Source: Bacillota bacterium (GTDB taxonomy: Bacteria; Bacillota; Bacilli; Paenibacillales; Paenibacillaceae). From it: a stretch of 5,035 bases of DNA. A program made the position numbers and the translations under genes. The stretch is from assembly GCA_023386495.1 (NCBI GenBank), contig JAEWJS010000133.1, positions 1-5,035 of the forward strand. The letters run 5' to 3'. The notes under the pieces are model-generated. The model had not been told where the DNA came from, searched no databases, and saw only the letters and a program-made list of their open reading frames with translations. Below are positions 1-5,035 of the stretch, piece by piece. Position 1 is the first letter of the stretch. Every line of letters begins with the position of its first letter.

Positions 1-222
1 ATAGGACTTGTTCCCCGAAGTCCCCCCGCCCCCGCCCGAGCTGCCGGCACCGCCCAATTGGCTGGGAAGCGCGACCTGGATGGAAGCGATGTATTGATCG
101 CCCTTCTTATCGATGGCCGAGCCAAGCACGAATGCAACATCATTGATCTCCCTGCGATCCCAACAGCCCGACAGCAGCAGCAGCGCCAGGACTGGGAACA
201 GAACTCGAGCAGACGTACGCAT
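1..222 (-). CDS. Ger(x)C family spore germination lipoprotein (germinant receptor C subunit), partial at window edge
   Basis: The first 74 residues of a germinant receptor C subunit are visible; the rest lies beyond the left edge. The protein starts MRTSARVLFPVLALLLLSGC, a short lipoprotein signal peptide with lipobox LSGC and the lipidated cysteine at residue 20. The family hallmark follows directly: CWDRREINDVAFVLGSAID, then a beta strand reading QYIASIQVALPS. In this family, the C subunit is anchored to the outer face of the spore inner membrane and works with the A and B membrane subunits in sensing nutrients. A glycine-rich stretch occupies about residues 57-70. The ATG at 222-220 is chosen because GGAG (234-231) lies 8 nt upstream; an in-frame GTG at 228-226 is possible but too close to that site. 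It begins 2 bp after the A-subunit stop, so the two genes are surely cotranscribed and probably translationally coupled. Family assignment is secure; the paralog and germinant are unknown. Confidence 0.93.
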   Translation of the reverse strand, partial: MRTSARVLFPVLALLLLSGCWDRREINDVAFVLGSAIDKKGDQYIASIQVALPSQLGGAGSSGGGGGTSGNKSY

Positions 223-224
223 GA

Positions 225-1730
225 TCACCACTCCGGGATTTGATTATAGTTGTGCTTGCTCGACGTTTCCTTATTCATCCGCTTCGGATTCTCTCGCCCA
301 AGGCGACGCGGCCTGCTGCCGAGCTCCCACCACGGCGACCGAACGAGAATGTCCTTGTTGTCCCACTTCTCATACGGTGCCACCCCTTCTAGATAAGGCT
401 GTCCGAATGAACTTAATCGCGAGAGATGAGCAGCGAGCAGCACGGTGCCCGCCACCATGCCGAATAATCCGAAGATCCCGGCTAGGATCATGATCGGGAA
501 TCGCAACAGACGGATCGTAATGGCAAAATTAAATCGCGGCAAGCAGAAGGATGCGATGCCTGTGAGCGAGACGACGATGACCATCGGCGCGGACACGATG
601 CCGGCCTGGACGGCGGATTGGCCGATGACGAGCGCTCCGAGTATGCTCACCGCTTGTCCGATGGCTTTGGGCAGCCGGATGCCTGCCTCGCGCAGCGCCT
701 CGAAGCTGACCTCCATGATCAGGGCTTCTACCAATACTGGAAAAGGAATCGATTCCCGCGATGCAGCGATACTGAGGACGAGGCTCGTCGGCAGCATGTC
801 ATGGTGAAAGGTGAGCACCGCAACATATGTGCCGGGCAGGAATAATGCGATGAATAAGAAGAACAGGCGGAGCCAGCGCAGCAGATTGCCGATCATGTAG
901 CGTTCGTAGTAATCTTCGCTAGCCTGCAGGAACTGCCAAGCGGTCACGGGAGCGATCAGCACGAACGGCGTGCCGTCCACGAACAGTACGAATCGTCCTT
1001 CCAGTAGCTGCGCCGCCGCATTGTCGGGCCTTTCAGTATATTGGAATTGCGGGAACGGCGAGCTCGGGTCGTCCTCGATCAGCTCCTCGATATAACCGGT
1101 CTCCAGTACGGCATCGATATCGATGCCATCCAGCCGGCGTCTCACTTCCTGAATGACTTCCGGCCTGGCGATATGCTCGAAGTAGGCCAATATGACCTTC
1201 GTCTTCGATTCCCTACCGATGGTATATTCGATCGTCTTCAGCTTGTCCGACTTCAGCTTGTTCCGAACGAGGGACAGATTGACGCCCAGATCTTCCGTGA
1301 AGCCTTCCCTAGGTCCGCGAACGACCGTCTCCGACGACGGCTCCTGCACGCTGCGCCTTTTGCCTTGCGAAATTCCGAAGCTGTAAGCCGAGGCATGTCC
1401 GTCAATCACGAGCAGTGCCTCGGCCTGCATCACCGCCGTTACCGCATCGTTCAGATTGTCGTGCGCGGTGACATTCGGCACGGGGATGTGCCATAAGATC
1501 GGTTCGGAAGCGTCGAGCGGTGCCGCGAACTGCTGTAGCTTCCCGATAATGTCCGTTCGTACGGCTTCCATATCCACCATATTCGAGAGGAACACGACTA
1601 ACCCGCGCGTCTCATGGTCAATTCGAACCGTGCGGTAGATCACATCCGAGCAATCGCGCAGATGCACGCGGAGCGCCTTAATATTGCTGGCTAGGTCGTT
1701 GCTGAATGCTTCCTTCGTCTCTTGTGCCAT
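225..1730 (-). CDS. GerA family spore germination protein (germinant receptor A subunit)
   Basis: This is a 501-residue A subunit of a nutrient germinant receptor, an integral protein of the spore inner membrane. The soluble N-terminal half (about 1-280) carries the family signature at 130-156, beginning EPSSETVVRGPREGFTEDLG and ending NLSLVR. The C-terminal half is membrane-embedded, with hydrophobic segments near 286-306, 313-323, 358-377, 382-398 and 408-434. It includes the typical stretch FPVLVEALIMEVSFEALREA (330-349) and the following RLPKAIGQAVSILGALVIGQ (352-371). A charged tail ends at residue 501. Length is normal for the family, roughly 480-550. The start at 1730 is preferred because GAAGAAGGTG (1749-1740) lies 9 nt upstream; a reading from 1862 adds 44 residues unlike the family and overlaps the divergent gene. 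The C subunit follows after 2 bp. The A-C order matches gerKA-gerKC of Bacillus subtilis, but sequence alone does not show which receptor this is. Confidence 0.96.
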   Translation of the reverse strand: MAQETKEAFSNDLASNIKALRVHLRDCSDVIYRTVRIDHETRGLVVFLSNMVDMEAVRTDIIGKLQQFAAPLDASEPILWHIPVPNVTAHDNLNDAVTAVMQAEALLVIDGHASAYSFGISQGKRRSVQEPSSETVVRGPREGFTEDLGVNLSLVRNKLKSDKLKTIEYTIGRESKTKVILAYFEHIARPEVIQEVRRRLDGIDIDAVLETGYIEELIEDDPSSPFPQFQYTERPDNAAAQLLEGRFVLFVDGTPFVLIAPVTAWQFLQASEDYYERYMIGNLLRWLRLFFLFIALFLPGTYVAVLTFHHDMLPTSLVLSIAASRESIPFPVLVEALIMEVSFEALREAGIRLPKAIGQAVSILGALVIGQSAVQAGIVSAPMVIVVSLTGIASFCLPRFNFAITIRLLRFPIMILAGIFGLFGMVAGTVLLAAHLSRLSSFGQPYLEGVAPYEKWDNKDILVRSPWWELGSRPRRLGRENPKRMNKETSSKHNYNQIPEW

Positions 1731-1739
1731 CTCGCGGAT

Positions 1740-1749
1740 CACCTTCTTC
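1740..1749 (-). promoter_or_regulatory. Ribosome binding site of the GerA-family gene
   Basis: GAAGAAGGTG on the minus strand ends 9 nt before the ATG at 1730. It decides the start, because nothing comparable precedes the in-frame codon at 1862. Confidence 0.75.
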
Positions 1750-1774
1750 GATTCTGTCTGGCAGGATGTAGTAT

Positions 1775-1803
1775 TAAGATGGCTGATAATTGATAAACTA
1801 TTC
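1775..1803 (-). promoter_or_regulatory. Candidate sigma-G (forespore) promoter of the germination operon
   Basis: Read on the minus strand, GAATA (1803-1799) fits the sigma-G -35 consensus GHATR fully. After a 17-nt spacer, CATCTTA (1781-1775) fits the -10 consensus CATWHTA in six of seven positions, with C where W is expected. Transcription would start near 1768, giving a leader of about 38 nt to the A-subunit ATG, with the ribosome binding site inside it. Germinant receptor operons in Bacillus subtilis are sigma-G dependent, so motif and context agree. The consensus was matched by eye. Confidence 0.6.
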
Positions 1804-1826
1804 CTGTTCTTGCGCCGTTTGCCATC

Positions 1827-1837
1827 GAAGAAAGGTG
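1827..1837 (+). promoter_or_regulatory. Ribosome binding site of the FAD/Rieske oxidoreductase gene
   Basis: GAAGAAAGGTG ends 9 nt before the ATG at 1847. This site selects that start over the upstream in-frame codon at 1790, whose extra residues (INYSCSCAVCHRRKVLL) do not resemble the family N-terminus. Confidence 0.75.
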
Positions 1838-1846
1838 TTGTTGGAC

Positions 1847-3388
1847 ATGAATGAACAGACACGCAGCCAGAGCCGGCTGCCTAACCAGACAAGCTCCTAT
1901 TGGATTGCATCCGCGGAGATCCCGGCCTTCCCGAGCCTCAATGAAGATATCGAAGCGGATGTCGTGATCGCGGGCGCCGGCATTGCCGGCATTACGACCG
2001 CCTATCTCTTGGCGCGCGAAGGCGTGGACGTCGTCCTGCTCGAAGCGGATCGCGTGCTGCACGGCACGACCGGACACACGACGGCCAAAGTGACCGCGCA
2101 GCACAACCTGATCTATGACGAGCTGATCTCTTATCTCGGCATCGAGGGAGCCAAGCGATATTACGAGGCGAACCGGAATGCGATGGCATTCGTCCGCCAG
2201 ATCGTGGAGCGGCATGCGATCGGCTGCGGACTGAAGAACGAGGATGCGTACGTATACGCCGAGGCAGATGCCGACTTGAAGAAGCTCGAGAAGGAACTGG
2301 AGGCGTACGGGAAGCTTGGGATCAAGGGCGATTGGGTGAACTCGCTCCCGCTGCCGACAGAGGCCGGGGCAATCGCGGCCGTGGTCATGCGCAATCAAGC
2401 GCAGTTCCATCCGCTTCGCTATCTCTCGCATCTGCTGCGGGAGGCCCTCTCCGCAGGGCTGCGGGTGTATGAGCATTCGCCGGCCTATACAGTCGATACG
2501 ACGGATAAGGATCGTCCGGTGCTGAAGACGAAGGCCGGGCATGCCGTGCGATGCCGCAAGCTCGTTACCGCCACGCACTATCCGTTCTGCGACGGCATCG
2601 GACTCTTCTATGCCAGGCTATACGCCGTGAAGTCCTACGTGGTCGCGATCGAGCCGAAGCAGTCCTATCCCGGCGGTATGTACATCAATGCTTCCTCGCC
2701 GTCGCGTTCGCTTCGGTCCTGCGAAGAGAACGGCCGCACGCTGGTGCTCGTCAGCGGCGAGAATCATCGGACCGGTACCAAGGAGGACACGCGCAATCGA
2801 TTCGATGCGCTGGCTGCATTCGGGGAGAAGCTGTTCGGCGTGCAATCGATCCCGTATCGGTGGTCCGCACAGGATATTATTCCGCCGGACAAGGTACCCT
2901 ATATCGGACCGATGTCCAAGGATCAGCCGAACATCTATGTGGCGACCGCTTTTCACAAGTGGGGCATGACGAATGGGACCGCGGCCGCTCATGTCCTGAC
3001 GGATCTGATTCAGGGACGCGACAATCCTTATGCCGAATTGTTCTCGCCAAGCCGGTTCCAAGTAGACCCCGATGCGTGGAAGCTGCTCAAAGAGAATGCG
3101 ACGATTGCGAAGAAATGGATCTCAGGCAAGCTGGACCTTGCCGACCGCAAGATCGATGAGTTGGGGCCTGACGAGGGGGCTGTCGTCCGTCTCGGCGGAC
3201 AGCGTGCCGGCGCCTACCGGGATGGGCAGGGCAAGCTTCATCTCGTCGATACGACCTGCACGCATATGGGCTGCGAGCTGGAATGGAACGACGGCGAACG
3301 GACATGGGATTGCCCTTGCCACGGCTCGCGCTTCGATTACGACGGGGCGTGGTCGAAGGTCCTGCCGTCGAGCCGCTCGCCAGGTTGA
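1847..3388 (+). CDS. yhfW: FAD-dependent oxidoreductase with C-terminal Rieske [2Fe-2S] domain (YhfW-like), C-terminus frameshifted
   Basis: The frame encodes 513 residues. The N-terminal part is a DadA/DAO-type FAD domain: strand ADVVIAGAGIAG with the dinucleotide motif at 43-48, acidic residue E66 closing the Rossmann fold, and the flavin-site segment HGTTGHTTAKVTAQHN at 72-87. A late FAD-binding segment, WGMTNG, lies at 372-377. A Rieske domain (about 435 onward) follows, with CTHMGC and CPCHGSRF: the cluster ligands would be C471, H473, C489 and H492, with C476 and C491 positioned for the usual disulfide. The architecture matches B. subtilis YhfW, whose substrate is unknown; it is presumably cytoplasmic, since no signal peptide is seen. 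The last 13 residues (AWSKVLPSSRSPG) are unlike the family. One missing base near 3344-3351 moves the expected end VVEGPAVEPLARLTEQ into another frame, so this is either a sequencing error or a recent mutation. All cluster ligands precede the shift. Confidence 0.9.
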   Translation: MNEQTRSQSRLPNQTSSYWIASAEIPAFPSLNEDIEADVVIAGAGIAGITTAYLLAREGVDVVLLEADRVLHGTTGHTTAKVTAQHNLIYDELISYLGIEGAKRYYEANRNAMAFVRQIVERHAIGCGLKNEDAYVYAEADADLKKLEKELEAYGKLGIKGDWVNSLPLPTEAGAIAAVVMRNQAQFHPLRYLSHLLREALSAGLRVYEHSPAYTVDTTDKDRPVLKTKAGHAVRCRKLVTATHYPFCDGIGLFYARLYAVKSYVVAIEPKQSYPGGMYINASSPSRSLRSCEENGRTLVLVSGENHRTGTKEDTRNRFDALAAFGEKLFGVQSIPYRWSAQDIIPPDKVPYIGPMSKDQPNIYVATAFHKWGMTNGTAAAHVLTDLIQGRDNPYAELFSPSRFQVDPDAWKLLKENATIAKKWISGKLDLADRKIDELGPDEGAVVRLGGQRAGAYRDGQGKLHLVDTTCTHMGCELEWNDGERTWDCPCHGSRFDYDGAWSKVLPSSRSPG

Positions 3389-3432
3389 CCGAACAAGAAG
3401 AAGCTTTATCCGCTCCCTCTCGGAGCGAATAA
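3349..3432 (+). other. Displaced 3' end of the Rieske oxidoreductase gene (-1 frame)
   Basis: From GTG at 3349 the frame reads VVEGPAVEPLARLTEQEEAL and ends SAPSRSE before TAA at 3430-3432. EGPAVEPLARL is the usual continuation after the CPCHGSRFDYDG loop of Rieske domains, so this is the true C-terminus of the upstream gene. Adding one base, for example a fifth G in GGGG (3344-3347), would give DGGVVEGP and a 528-residue protein. I see no canonical X-XXY-YYZ slippery heptamer, so programmed frameshifting is less likely than an indel. Confidence 0.85.
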
Positions 3433-3435
3433 AGC
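3403..3435. terminator. Hairpin terminator shared by convergent genes
   Basis: Arms 3403-3416 (GCTTTATCCGCTCC) and 3422-3435 (GGAGCGAATAAAGC) form a 14-bp stem with a single C-A mismatch, around a 5-nt loop. On the minus strand the hairpin begins 7 nt after the lipoprotein stop codon and is followed by the T-rich TTCTTCTTGTTC, the form of an intrinsic terminator for that gene. On the plus strand no T-run follows, so it would be weaker there, though it is the only candidate for the oxidoreductase transcript. It overlaps the displaced end of the oxidoreductase reading frame. Confidence 0.85.
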
Positions 3436-3441
3436 CTCGGT

Positions 3442-4278
3442 TCAATCGAATGGGCTGGTATCGACCGAGCGGCTGACCCGGATGCCCGACTTCAGCGGGA
3501 AGAGACGCTCGACCATCGCATTGAACTCCGCGATATAGCCTTGAATCGGCTGGCCGCTGCTTGCTTCCGCCGTGTAACCGGACATGCGGTCGTAGAATTC
3601 CGGATCCTTCGACACATAGACGCGCTCGATCTGCGGTGCCAACGACTTGATCACGGCCGCCGCCTGCTGCTGCAAGCTGCCGTTCGCTTGGCGCGTACGG
3701 TATCGGCTGCCTTCCGCGGCATCACCCGGGACGGAATCGTCGATGCCGGCCCGCGATTCCGTCCGGGTGCTTGTCATCCCCATGCCATGCGTCAACGGTT
3801 CCGTGTCCCGCTCAATATCCGCTGCTTCGTACATGCGCGGATACCCCAGATTGCCAGTCGAATTCGCGCCTACACGTGTGCCGTCCGGCTTACGGTCATG
3901 CGTACGCGCTTGCTTGTCGTCAGCGGATTGAATCGCGACATAGGCATTGCGATCGGTCAGTATGACGCATGATGCGTCAATGCCGGCAATCTCGTTCAAT
4001 CGGTCCGCTATATCCTGGCTGATCTCCATTCGGTAATTCTGATGGCTGCCGATCAGATTGTTGCTATTCAACCGCCTGCCGTACACGCGGTTCATCTCAT
4101 TGAATTGATCGTTCGCGAACCGCTTGTCGATCACCTTATTGCCGTTGCCGTCCGTCAGTACGCTATTCGGCCTAATATTCCGGTTGCCGACATCGCCTTG
4201 AATATCGGAACATCCCGCGAGCAGTACAGAGCCCAGCATGCACACGGCTATGGCGAGATTCGTCCGCGTATGTGTCAT
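3442..4278 (-). CDS. YhcN/YlaJ family sporulation lipoprotein
   Basis: This is a 278-residue lipoprotein. The N-terminus MTHTRTNLAIAVCMLGSVLL is a signal peptide, with lipobox LAGC and the lipidated cysteine at 23. Two conserved blocks identify the spore YhcN/YlaJ family: residues 86-116, with IADRLNEIAGIDASCVILTD and then RNAYVAI; and 208-260, with APQIERVYVSKDPEFYDRM and EFNAMVERLFP. Between them, about 118-205, lies a polar, low-complexity insert rich in R, T, D and G. Family members are forespore-expressed lipoproteins placed at the spore inner membrane; their biochemical role is not settled, though spore outgrowth and germination effects are reported. The start at 4278 has a strong GGAGGG site (4291-4286) 7 nt upstream. 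The gene is convergent with the oxidoreductase and lies 104 bp downstream of the GH43 gene on the same strand, far enough to need its own promoter. The family call is firm. Confidence 0.93.
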   Translation of the reverse strand: MTHTRTNLAIAVCMLGSVLLAGCSDIQGDVGNRNIRPNSVLTDGNGNKVIDKRFANDQFNEMNRVYGRRLNSNNLIGSHQNYRMEISQDIADRLNEIAGIDASCVILTDRNAYVAIQSADDKQARTHDRKPDGTRVGANSTGNLGYPRMYEAADIERDTEPLTHGMGMTSTRTESRAGIDDSVPGDAAEGSRYRTRQANGSLQQQAAAVIKSLAPQIERVYVSKDPEFYDRMSGYTAEASSGQPIQGYIAEFNAMVERLFPLKSGIRVSRSVDTSPFD

Positions 4279-4285
4279 GATCTAT

Positions 4286-4291
4286 CCCTCC
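4286..4291 (-). promoter_or_regulatory. Ribosome binding site of the YhcN/YlaJ-like gene
   Basis: GGAGGG on the minus strand, 7 nt before the ATG at 4278, is a near-perfect Shine-Dalgarno sequence and fixes the start. Confidence 0.85.
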
Positions 4292-4323
4292 GTTATGGTC
4301 CATCGATTGGTGCGGCTTAAGAG

Positions 4324-4353
4324 TAGCGTTCGCCGCAGCCAACCGTCCTATAC
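4324..4353 (-). promoter_or_regulatory. Weak candidate forespore promoter for the YhcN/YlaJ-like gene
   Basis: On the minus strand GTATA (4353-4349) fits the -35 element of sigma-F and sigma-G promoters. At 18 nt, AACGCTA (4330-4324) matches only four of seven sigma-G -10 positions. A GGCGAA stretch (4334-4329) recalls part of a sigma-F -10 element at imperfect spacing. Forespore control is expected from the family, but the sequence support is poor. Confidence 0.25.
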
Positions 4354-4382
4354 GAGAGGGATTATTGGCAATCCTGCTTCTG

Positions 4383-5035
4383 TCAATCTCCTGTGTACTC
4401 GAACCAGTCGAAGTCCGCCTTATTCAGACTCGGGCGGCCGTCGCTTGTGGCATATAACCCGATATAAGCACCGACAAAACCGCCTGCTACATCCGTGCTG
4501 AGCAGGGTGCCGTCGACCTGTTCGGCAAGCGACACCCATTCTTCAGCGCTGTACGCGTAACCGAACCGGTAGCATTGGCCGTCGGCTTCGACGAGCAGAT
4601 AGATCCGATCGGGCGCATCGCCGAACGTCTCGACTGAAGGTACCGGGTGGCGCGCAATTATCCGTTCCTCGCCGCCCTTCCGCTCGATGAGGCGCATAAC
4701 CCGCTTCCCGCCGGACATGGCATATTCGAACCGATAGTGATAGTCATTGTTCTGCAGCAGCACGATGCCCGCTGCTTCCGCTTCCTGTTCCGGCTTGAAT
4801 TCCATGACCGTGCGCGCAGCGAAACGCATATGCTGCTGACGTCGCCCGATGAAGCTCGGGTTCTCCCATCCCGTAACGGTCTCTGGCTTGAGCTTGAGAC
4901 GCAAATAGCCGGGGCGCTCGCTCAAGCTCCAGAAGCTGCCCCGCGGTGTACGAATGAAGTTCCATCGGTGGTCCAGCGTCTTGGATTCGAAGGCATCGCA
5001 GGCCGGCTGGGGCGGCCATCGATGCTCGGGCAGGT
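4383..5035 (-). CDS. GH43-family glycoside hydrolase (beta-xylosidase type), C-terminal domain only, partial
   Basis: The frame is open at the right edge; the last 216 residues of the protein are visible. They begin LPEHRWPPQPACDAFESKTL and run into HRWNFIRTPRGSFWSLSERPGY in the next residues. This is the usual opening of the concanavalin-A-like beta-sandwich that follows the five-bladed catalytic domain in XynB-type GH43 enzymes (GH43_C2 type). Further support comes from ENPSFIGRRQQHMRFAARTV (57-76 of the visible part), AAGIVLLQNNDYHYRFEY (87-104), GGFVGAYIGLYATSDGR (184-200) and the terminal DFDWFEYTGD. Enzymes of this design trim xylo-oligosaccharides or arabinose side chains, and this domain often shapes the active-site rim. 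The catalytic domain, with its Asp and Glu residues, lies outside the window, so the substrate cannot be judged. No signal peptide can be assessed, and no clear terminator follows the TGA at 4385-4383. Confidence 0.88.
   Translation of the reverse strand, partial: LPEHRWPPQPACDAFESKTLDHRWNFIRTPRGSFWSLSERPGYLRLKLKPETVTGWENPSFIGRRQQHMRFAARTVMEFKPEQEAEAAGIVLLQNNDYHYRFEYAMSGGKRVMRLIERKGGEERIIARHPVPSVETFGDAPDRIYLLVEADGQCYRFGYAYSAEEWVSLAEQVDGTLLSTDVAGGFVGAYIGLYATSDGRPSLNKADFDWFEYTGD

Larger units (their letters stand above)
1731..1846. promoter_or_regulatory. Divergent intergenic region between the germination operon and the oxidoreductase gene
   Basis: This 116-bp stretch must hold the promoters of both flanking genes. 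Its centre (1766-1804) is AT-rich compared with the coding DNA on either side. Besides the minus-strand sigma-G match, the plus strand has GATAAACTA (1792-1800), one mismatch from the CATANNNTA -10 pattern of mother-cell sigma-K; no convincing -35 element accompanies it. A poor vegetative alternative is TTAAGA (1774-1779) with AACTAT (1797-1802). A tandem direct repeat, TGATAA-T-TGATAA (1784-1796), lies within the overlap. The two promoters would share bases, so they could interfere or be used in different compartments. Confidence 0.5.

Noticed and set aside
113..493. 126-residue plus-strand frame across the GerA/GerC junction
   Set aside because: It is antisense to two well-supported germination genes and shows no domain or ribosome binding site.
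1731..1862. N-terminal extension of the GerA-family protein to 545 residues starting at 1862
   Set aside because: The extra 44 residues do not look like the family, overlap the divergent gene's start, and lack a ribosome binding site, while 1730 has a good one.
1739..2578. 279-residue open frame on the minus strand opposite the oxidoreductase
   Set aside because: It is antisense to clear FAD-domain coding sequence and its Arg/His/Leu-rich translation has no recognisable motif; such open frames are common opposite GC-rich genes.
2551..3159. 202-residue plus-strand frame inside the oxidoreductase gene
   Set aside because: It is an out-of-frame shadow; the conserved FAD-domain residues all lie in the other frame.
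3343..3349. Programmed -1 ribosomal frameshift in the Rieske gene
   Set aside because: CGGGGCG is not an X-XXY-YYZ heptamer, and no Rieske gene of this type is known to me to use frameshifting; a one-base indel is simpler.
4359..4374. Inverted repeat GGATT-ATTGGC-AATCC after the GH43 gene as a terminator
   Set aside because: The stem is only 5 bp, AT-containing, and has no T-run on the minus strand.

Overview
The window looks like chromosomal DNA from an endospore-forming member of the Bacillota. Three proteins point there: two subunits of a GerA-type nutrient germinant receptor and a YhcN/YlaJ-type sporulation lipoprotein. The fairly GC-rich composition, strong GGAGG-type ribosome binding sites and a GH43 glycosidase suggest Paenibacillus or a close relative such as Cohnella. 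The genus is an inference; no RNA gene or other marker settles it.

Layout, left to right. On the minus strand, a germinant-receptor operon starts at 1730 with an A subunit (225-1730). A C subunit lipoprotein follows after only 2 bp (222 down to the window edge, incomplete). The A-then-C order recalls gerKA-gerKC-gerKB, so a B subunit may lie beyond the edge. A 116-bp divergent intergenic region (1731-1846) holds a good match to a forespore sigma-G promoter for the operon. Divergently, on the plus strand, lies a YhfW-type FAD-dependent oxidoreductase with a C-terminal Rieske [2Fe-2S] domain (1847-3388). Its last codons are out of frame: one missing base near 3344-3351 displaces the family-typical C-terminus, which remains readable in the -1 frame to a stop at 3430-3432. 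A strong hairpin (3403-3435) sits between this gene and the convergent YhcN/YlaJ-type lipoprotein gene (3442-4278, minus). Upstream of that gene, after a 104-bp gap, is the 3' end of a GH43-type glycosidase gene (4383-5035, minus). Only its C-terminal concanavalin-A-like domain is visible.

Functionally, the receptor subunits and the YhcN-like lipoprotein would belong to the spore inner membrane and spore body. The oxidoreductase shares its upstream region with the germination operon but has no established spore role. The GH43 enzyme belongs to plant-polysaccharide use and looks like a separate unit. I see no mobile element, CRISPR array, RNA gene or clearly novel multi-gene system. The observations most worth checking are the Rieske-domain frameshift, the hairpin overlapping the displaced gene end, and the overlapping divergent promoters.
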